From a virus, in the IMG/VR virus record IMGVR_UViG_3300031566_000285, positions 1-28,491 of that record: a stretch of 28,491 nt of DNA, one strand, 5' to 3'. Under the pieces are notes generated by a model. That model saw only the letters and a program-made list of their open reading frames with translations. It had not been told where the DNA came from and did no database searches. The position numbers and the translations under genes are program-made. This document shows positions 24,030-28,491 of the stretch, piece by piece; within the stretch, counting starts at the first letter, position 1; each line of letters begins with the position of its first letter.

Positions 24030-26111
24030 ATGGAACTTAAACCAAAATCACGCCGCGAAGTAGAGAGCATCGTTCAAGACGCAATTGAAGACGCAGTGAG
24101 CTTTGTTGAGGGCGAGATCAGCGAAGAGCGGATCAAGTCTCAGCGCTACTACGACGGCGAGGTCGATCTGGGCCACGAGAAAGGTCGCAGCAAAGTTGTG
24201 GCCACCAAGGTTCGTGACACAATCCGCGCCGTAAAGCCAAGCCTAATGCGGATCTTTCTTAGCACAGCTAAGCCAGTGGAATATGTGCCGCGCGGCCCAG
24301 AAGACGTGGCAATGGCTGAGCAAGCCACTGAGTTTATGCACCACGAATTTACCCGACTAAACGGCTACAGCGTAATGAATGACGCATTCCAAGACGCGCT
24401 GGTCAAAAAACAAGGCATCGTCAAAGCCTACTGGATGACCTACCCAGAGGCCGAAATCTACACATTTACTGACCTGTCTGACGACGAATATACCTATCTG
24501 GTGGACGATGACGACGTGACGGTCATTGAACACAGCGTTGAGGTTTCTATTGAGCTGGACGAAATGGGCATAGAAATGGAAATGCCAATCCACAGCGTTA
24601 AATTAAGCCGCCAGAAAGAAAAGGGCGAGCTGTGCATTGAGAGCGTTCCGCCTGAAGAGTTTTTCGTTGATCGTGATGCTCGCAATTTAAAGGATGCGTA
24701 TATATCTGCGCACCGAACAGAAATGCGCGCTGGGGATTTGATCGCTATGGGTTATGACGCAGAAGTTGTCTTAAACCTAGACAGCTTTTCTAGCGGGTCA
24801 GATATGGCTGAGACTGAAGTGTTTGAGCGGCAGGGCTACGACACAGACAGTTCTGATGAAAGCGAGCAAGACCCGGCAATGAAGAACGTAAGCGTTACTG
24901 AGGCTTATATGCGCATTGACGTGGACGGCACAGGCATTCCAGTTCTGCACAAACTTACATGCGGCGGGACAGCATATGAGTTGCTGGACTTTGAGCCATG
25001 TGACGAAATACCATTTGCTAAATTTGAAGTCGACCCAGAACCGCACACGTTTTATGGCCGCTCATTGGCCGAGATTGTTGAAGACGACCAAGACGCTGCC
25101 ACAGCCGTGCTGCGCTCAATCCTCGACAACGTGGCAATGACAAACAACCCTCGTTTGGCTATCGTAGACGGGGCCGTCAATATTGATGACGTCCTCCAAA
25201 ATGAAATTGGCGCAATCGTAAGAATGCGCGCACCCGGCTCAGTCCAAGAATTAACCGTGCCATTTACTGCCGGTCAGACACTTGGCGCACTAACATACCT
25301 AGATAGCCTCGTAGAGACGAAGACAGGTGTGTCACGGGCCTCAATGGGCTTAGACCCGAGCGCAATGCAGTCTACAACTAAGGCTGCTGTGCAGGCCACT
25401 GTGCAGTCGGCAGCGGGTCAAGTTGAAGTCATGGTTCGCAACCTTGCTGACGGTATGCGTGACTTGTTTGGCATTATGCTGCGCTTAATGAGCAAGAATG
25501 TTGACGAAGAGCAGATGATGCGGATGAACGGCACATTTGTGCCGGTCGATCCACGGGTCTGGGATTCAAGTTTCGACGTTACTATCAATGTGGGCCTTGG
25601 CACTGGCCGTGAAGAAGAAAAGATCATGGCGCTTAACCAGGCGCTGCAAATGCAAACTATGGTTTACCAAACTTACGGGCCAATGAACGGCTTGGTCAGC
25701 ATGACTAATATCCGCAATACATTGGCCGACCAATTGGCCGTTGCTGGCATTCGCAACGCTGACCGTTATTTTGCGCCGATCACGCCAGAGATTGAAATGC
25801 AGATGCTTCAACAGCAGCAGCAGGCTCAAGCTCAGCAAGGTCAAGCAGCCGATCCAAACGCCGCATTCTTGCAGGCTGAGCAAATGAAAGCTCAAGTTAA
25901 GATGCAATCCGACATGGCTAAGTTGCAGCTTGACGGCCAGAAGGCAGCAGCCAACGACGACTTAAAGCGTGACCAGATGGCTCAAGATTTGCTGGTAGAT
26001 GCAGCTAAAATCTACGGCGAATACGGCACGTCGGTTGATGTCGCCCGCATCCAAGCTGAGCAAGATAAAATGCGGATGATCGGCGGCATGGCTCAAGGAA
26101 TGCCGCAATGA
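24030..26111 (+). CDS. Portal protein
   Basis: The protein is 693 residues, a normal size for P22/SU10-type portals. Diagnostic stretches are DAIEDAVSFVEGEISEERIK, SQRYYDGEVD, RSKVVATKVRDTIRAVKPSL, FSDPLxx-like RIFLSTAKPVEYVPRG, QDALVKKQGIVKAYW, SVPPEEFFVDRDARNLKDA and DDQDAATAVLRSILDN. A Gln-rich C-terminal helix (QMLQQQQQAQAQQGQAAD, to 693) corresponds to the barrel/coiled-coil tail. Twelve copies form the vertex channel for packaging and ejection. It overlaps the next gene by four bases. Confident by pattern and context. Confidence 0.93.
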   Translation: MELKPKSRREVESIVQDAIEDAVSFVEGEISEERIKSQRYYDGEVDLGHEKGRSKVVATKVRDTIRAVKPSLMRIFLSTAKPVEYVPRGPEDVAMAEQATEFMHHEFTRLNGYSVMNDAFQDALVKKQGIVKAYWMTYPEAEIYTFTDLSDDEYTYLVDDDDVTVIEHSVEVSIELDEMGIEMEMPIHSVKLSRQKEKGELCIESVPPEEFFVDRDARNLKDAYISAHRTEMRAGDLIAMGYDAEVVLNLDSFSSGSDMAETEVFERQGYDTDSSDESEQDPAMKNVSVTEAYMRIDVDGTGIPVLHKLTCGGTAYELLDFEPCDEIPFAKFEVDPEPHTFYGRSLAEIVEDDQDAATAVLRSILDNVAMTNNPRLAIVDGAVNIDDVLQNEIGAIVRMRAPGSVQELTVPFTAGQTLGALTYLDSLVETKTGVSRASMGLDPSAMQSTTKAAVQATVQSAAGQVEVMVRNLADGMRDLFGIMLRLMSKNVDEEQMMRMNGTFVPVDPRVWDSSFDVTINVGLGTGREEEKIMALNQALQMQTMVYQTYGPMNGLVSMTNIRNTLADQLAVAGIRNADRYFAPITPEIEMQMLQQQQQAQAQQGQAADPNAAFLQAEQMKAQVKMQSDMAKLQLDGQKAAANDDLKRDQMAQDLLVDAAKIYGEYGTSVDVARIQAEQDKMRMIGGMAQGMPQ

Positions 26112-26350
26112 CAACAGAAATACGCATAGAGGCAGATGATGCCCGTCGCTTAAAAAACGACACTGCTTTCCAGCAGTTTGTGCAGAGTGTGCGCGAAAAT
26201 CAAATGCAGATTTTCGCAAACAGTGTGGCGGCTGACGTAGCTGCCCGTGAAGAGGCCCACGCAATTATGCGCGCGCTAAACCAGATCGAAATGACCCTTG
26301 ACGCTGCGCTTGCAGCAGAGACACTTTTGGATCGCAAACAAAGGACGTAG
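26108..26350 (+). CDS. Small helical protein between portal and scaffold
   Basis: The protein is 80 residues and is coupled to the portal stop (ATGA). It is all helix by pattern (EADDARRLKNDTAFQQFVQS, AREEAHAIMRALNQIEMTLD) and acidic. Small helical genes at this place are frequent in SU10-like phages. No specific function is known to me. It may be a scaffold partner. Confidence 0.65.
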   Translation: MTTEIRIEADDARRLKNDTAFQQFVQSVRENQMQIFANSVAADVAAREEAHAIMRALNQIEMTLDAALAAETLLDRKQRT

Positions 26351-26355
26351 CACCG

Positions 26356-27327
26356 ATGGATTCGACTACCCTAGCAGCAGTAGAAAGCCTACTGAAACCC
26401 GCAGAAGACAATTCTGGCGGAGATAATCTTGATGAAGCTGTAAACTCAATGATTGAGCCTGACGACGGTCAGTCTGAAGAAGTTGAAGTTGAAGACGAGG
26501 ATCAAGATGACGTTGCGGCATCCGACGACGATTACGATGATGTCGAGATTGACGACGAAGACCCTGTAGAGGCACAAGCTGAAGACACCAATTTCATCCC
26601 CGTCAAAGTTGACGGAAAAGAAGAAATGTGGACACTGGATCAGTTAAAGCAATCTGCTGCGGGACAAGCGGCAATTAATAAAAGGTTCCAAGAAGTGGCT
26701 GAAGCGCGAAAGCAAATTCAGCAACATGGAGCCGCATTGCAACAGCAGCAACAGCAGATCGTGCAGTTGTACCAGCAAGCGCAACAAGGTGGTTTGCAAG
26801 CCCCAATCCCGCCAACACGGGAGTTATTTGAAAGTGACCCAATTGGGTACATGGAAGAAAAGCTCAAGTATGACGAGGGTAAGGCACAATACGACCAGAA
26901 TATGTACCAACTTCAGAATGTTCAAAATCAACGCGCGCAAGCTCAGCAAGAGGCTCATCAGACCTACCTTCAAGAGCAAGCACAAGTGTTGACGCAGTTC
27001 ATTCCTGAGATTGCCGACCCCAAGAAGGGTGAAGCAATTAAAAACGCATTGGTTGAAACCGGCGTTTCTTACGGCTTTAGTGCCGAAGAAATGCAGAACG
27101 TAACCGATGCTAGATATGTACGTGCGTTGAATGACGCCCGTAAATATCGTGAGCTGGTATCAAAGCGCAAATCAGCACAGTCCAAGGGTGAAAAAGCCCG
27201 TCCTGTGGTAAAAGCTGGTGCAAAAAAGCGACCTGAAAGCAACGCTGACACTCGTAAAAAAGCGCAAGTGCGCTTGCAGAAAACTGGCTCAGATGCAGAC
27301 GCATTGAGCTTGATGTTTAAACAGTAA
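26356..27327 (+). CDS. Scaffolding protein
   Basis: The protein is 323 residues. It has an acidic, disordered N-terminus (SEEVEVEDEDQDDVAASDDD), a short folded part (FIPVKVDGKEEMWTLDQLKQ), then Gln-rich coiled-coil helices (AALQQQQQQIVQLYQQAQQG, MYQLQNVQNQRAQAQQEAHQ) and a basic C-terminus (KARPVVKAGAKKRPESNADT). Acidic front, coiled coil and basic end, directly before the capsid gene, is the standard scaffold plan. It would guide capsid assembly and then leave. Confidence 0.88.
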   Translation: MDSTTLAAVESLLKPAEDNSGGDNLDEAVNSMIEPDDGQSEEVEVEDEDQDDVAASDDDYDDVEIDDEDPVEAQAEDTNFIPVKVDGKEEMWTLDQLKQSAAGQAAINKRFQEVAEARKQIQQHGAALQQQQQQIVQLYQQAQQGGLQAPIPPTRELFESDPIGYMEEKLKYDEGKAQYDQNMYQLQNVQNQRAQAQQEAHQTYLQEQAQVLTQFIPEIADPKKGEAIKNALVETGVSYGFSAEEMQNVTDARYVRALNDARKYRELVSKRKSAQSKGEKARPVVKAGAKKRPESNADTRKKAQVRLQKTGSDADALSLMFKQ

Positions 27328-27347
27328 GTCTTTGAAAGGACTAGACA

Positions 27348-28304
27348 ATGACGCAACCGGCCAACCTATTTGATACATACGATTCTGTAGGAATTCGTGA
27401 AGACCTTAGTGACATGATATACAATGTGGACCCTAGTGCTACGCCCTTCTATTCCAAGTCGAGCAAGACGAAAGCAAAGAACACTCTCGTCGAGTGGCAA
27501 ACACAAGCATTGCGCGCATCAGCCGTAAATGCTCACATTGAGGGTGACGCAACTTCTGCCGATGCCGTCACTCCAACTGTCCGCCTTGGCGCACGCACAC
27601 AGATTTTCAAAAATGCTGTGGTCGTGTCCGATACGGATGAAGCCGTTGACAATGCAGGTCGTGCCAAAGAACTGGCATACCAAACTTTGCTTATAGCTAA
27701 AGAGCAAAAATTGGACATCGAAAAGGCTCTGTTTGCTAACCAAGGCAACGTAACCGGAAGCAATGTTCTCGCTCGCAAAACTGGCGGCGTTCCATCATGG
27801 TTGATTACTAACGTAAACTTCCAAAACGGTAACGGCGGCGCAAACCCAACTGGCGACGGTTCCAACGCTCGTACAGATGACGGCACTGCAACTGCATTCT
27901 CGCAGGCCAAGTTTGACGACGTTATGCAGGAAATTTGGACCGAGGGCGGCAAGCCAGATACGGTTTATCTGTCAGCATTCCAACAGAATGTTGCCTTGGG
28001 CTTTACAGGGAACAATAATCAGCGTTCAGCAGTACAAGCTGGCGATGAGACTGTTGTAAAATCTCTGGCGGTGTATGTGACCCCTTGGGGTACGGTCCAA
28101 TTCCACCCTTCACGGGAAAACCGTTCGCGCGACGTCTTCATTTTGCAGGACAACATGTGGGAATGCGCAGTATTGCGTGGAACCAAGAATGTTGCACTTG
28201 CAAAAAATGGCGACAATACTACCCGACAGGTCACCACAGAACTCGCTCTTTGCTCAAAAAATGAAAAAGCAAACGGCGCGATTTACGACAACACAACTTC
28301 GTAA
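27348..28304 (+). CDS. Major capsid protein, SU10 family
   Basis: The protein is 318 residues, starting after GAAAGGACTAGACA. It shows the SU10_MCP pattern: NLFDTYDSVGIREDLSDMIY, NVDPSATPFYSKSSKTKAKN, VEWQTQALRA, TQIFKNAVVVSDTDEAVDNA, LDIEKALFANQ and a C-terminal VTPWGTVQFHPSRENRSRDV followed by MWECAVLRGTKNVALAK. It has an HK97-type fold as a family and builds the icosahedral head. It has its own downstream terminator, consistent with high expression. Confidence 0.93.
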   Translation: MTQPANLFDTYDSVGIREDLSDMIYNVDPSATPFYSKSSKTKAKNTLVEWQTQALRASAVNAHIEGDATSADAVTPTVRLGARTQIFKNAVVVSDTDEAVDNAGRAKELAYQTLLIAKEQKLDIEKALFANQGNVTGSNVLARKTGGVPSWLITNVNFQNGNGGANPTGDGSNARTDDGTATAFSQAKFDDVMQEIWTEGGKPDTVYLSAFQQNVALGFTGNNNQRSAVQAGDETVVKSLAVYVTPWGTVQFHPSRENRSRDVFILQDNMWECAVLRGTKNVALAKNGDNTTRQVTTELALCSKNEKANGAIYDNTTS

Positions 28305-28313
28305 TATACTAAG

Positions 28314-28340
28314 TAAAGGGGCGGCTTTGTCGCCCCTTTA
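28314..28340 (+). terminator. Hairpin after the capsid gene
   Basis: A perfect 10-bp stem (TAAAGGGGCG 28314-28323 / CGCCCCTTTA 28331-28340) with loop GCTTTGT lies 10 bases after the capsid stop. The trailing T-run is short (TTTA), so it may be a partial terminator or a 3'-end protector that raises capsid mRNA over downstream genes. Confidence 0.65.
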
Positions 28341-28359
28341 ACCCAATCGGAGAAATGAC

Positions 28360-28491
28360 ATGAAAAAAGTTTTAGTTGTAGGCTTCAAGATACACACTTC
28401 ACTTGGCAAGTTGGTCAAGGGAGACACGGCAGAACTGCCAAACGCAGAGGTTGAAACCCTCCAGCGCGTTCGCCCAGATGCACTTAAAGTG
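28360..28491 (+). CDS. Start of a small gene after the capsid (partial)
   Basis: An ATG preceded by CGGAG (28349-28353) opens a frame that runs off the end of the window after 44 residues (MKKVLVVGFKIHTSLGKLVK, then GDTAELPNAEVETLQRVRPD). The sequence is beta-strand-like at first, then helical, with the LxKG..aeLP pattern of small proteins often found behind phage capsid genes. Function is not recognisable from the part present. Confidence 0.66.
   Translation, partial: MKKVLVVGFKIHTSLGKLVKGDTAELPNAEVETLQRVRPDALKV

Overview
The window is a 28.5 kb stretch of a tailed double-stranded DNA phage genome of podovirus type. Every gene I can support lies on the + strand. Most are separated by a few bases or overlap by a stop/start (ATGA or TAATG), and no host gene is visible. 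The capsid, adaptor and portal proteins look like the SU10 / marine-podovirus lineage (my family recognition, not a search). The base composition looks balanced by eye and the accessory proteins resemble those of marine alphaproteobacterial podoviruses (SAR116 or roseobacter type), so a marine alphaproteobacterium is a reasonable but unproven host.

Layout: (1) 1-2752 is the end of a replication block: the last codons of a single-stranded DNA-binding protein, a strong hairpin, a primase-helicase and a small companion gene. (2) 2753-4727 is a loose region with small orphan genes and two gene-poor stretches. One stretch carries inverted TGCGCCA repeats, the other carries direct repeats and strong hairpins. 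(3) 4728-7397 is the packaging block: an HNH-AP2 endonuclease, the small and large terminase subunits and a small gene. (4) 7462-10918 holds two putative virion-associated proteins, one with a GNAT-like plus ADP-ribosyltransferase-like architecture, then the head-tail adaptor and a small structural protein. (5) 10928-15660 is the tail-fibre module: a YadA-like fibre, accessory proteins, a tail assembly chaperone, a repeat protein, an S74 self-cleaving fibre, and a 35-residue membrane peptide. (6) 15670-24019 holds the tail nozzle and the internal/ejection proteins, including one with a lysozyme domain whose two halves appear in swapped order. (7) 24030-28491 is the head module: portal, small protein, scaffold, major capsid protein, terminator, and the start of one more gene.

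The genes fit one virion assembly and DNA delivery programme: terminase packs DNA through the portal into a scaffolded SU10-type head, adaptor and nozzle close the short tail, fibres bind the host, and internal proteins open the envelope and enter the cell. The two most interesting items are the apparently circularly permuted Phage_lysozyme2 domain (20437-22062) and the GNAT plus ART protein (8370-9926), which could be an injected host-modifying effector. No integrase, repressor, holin-endolysin pair, tRNA, CRISPR array or insertion sequence was found.
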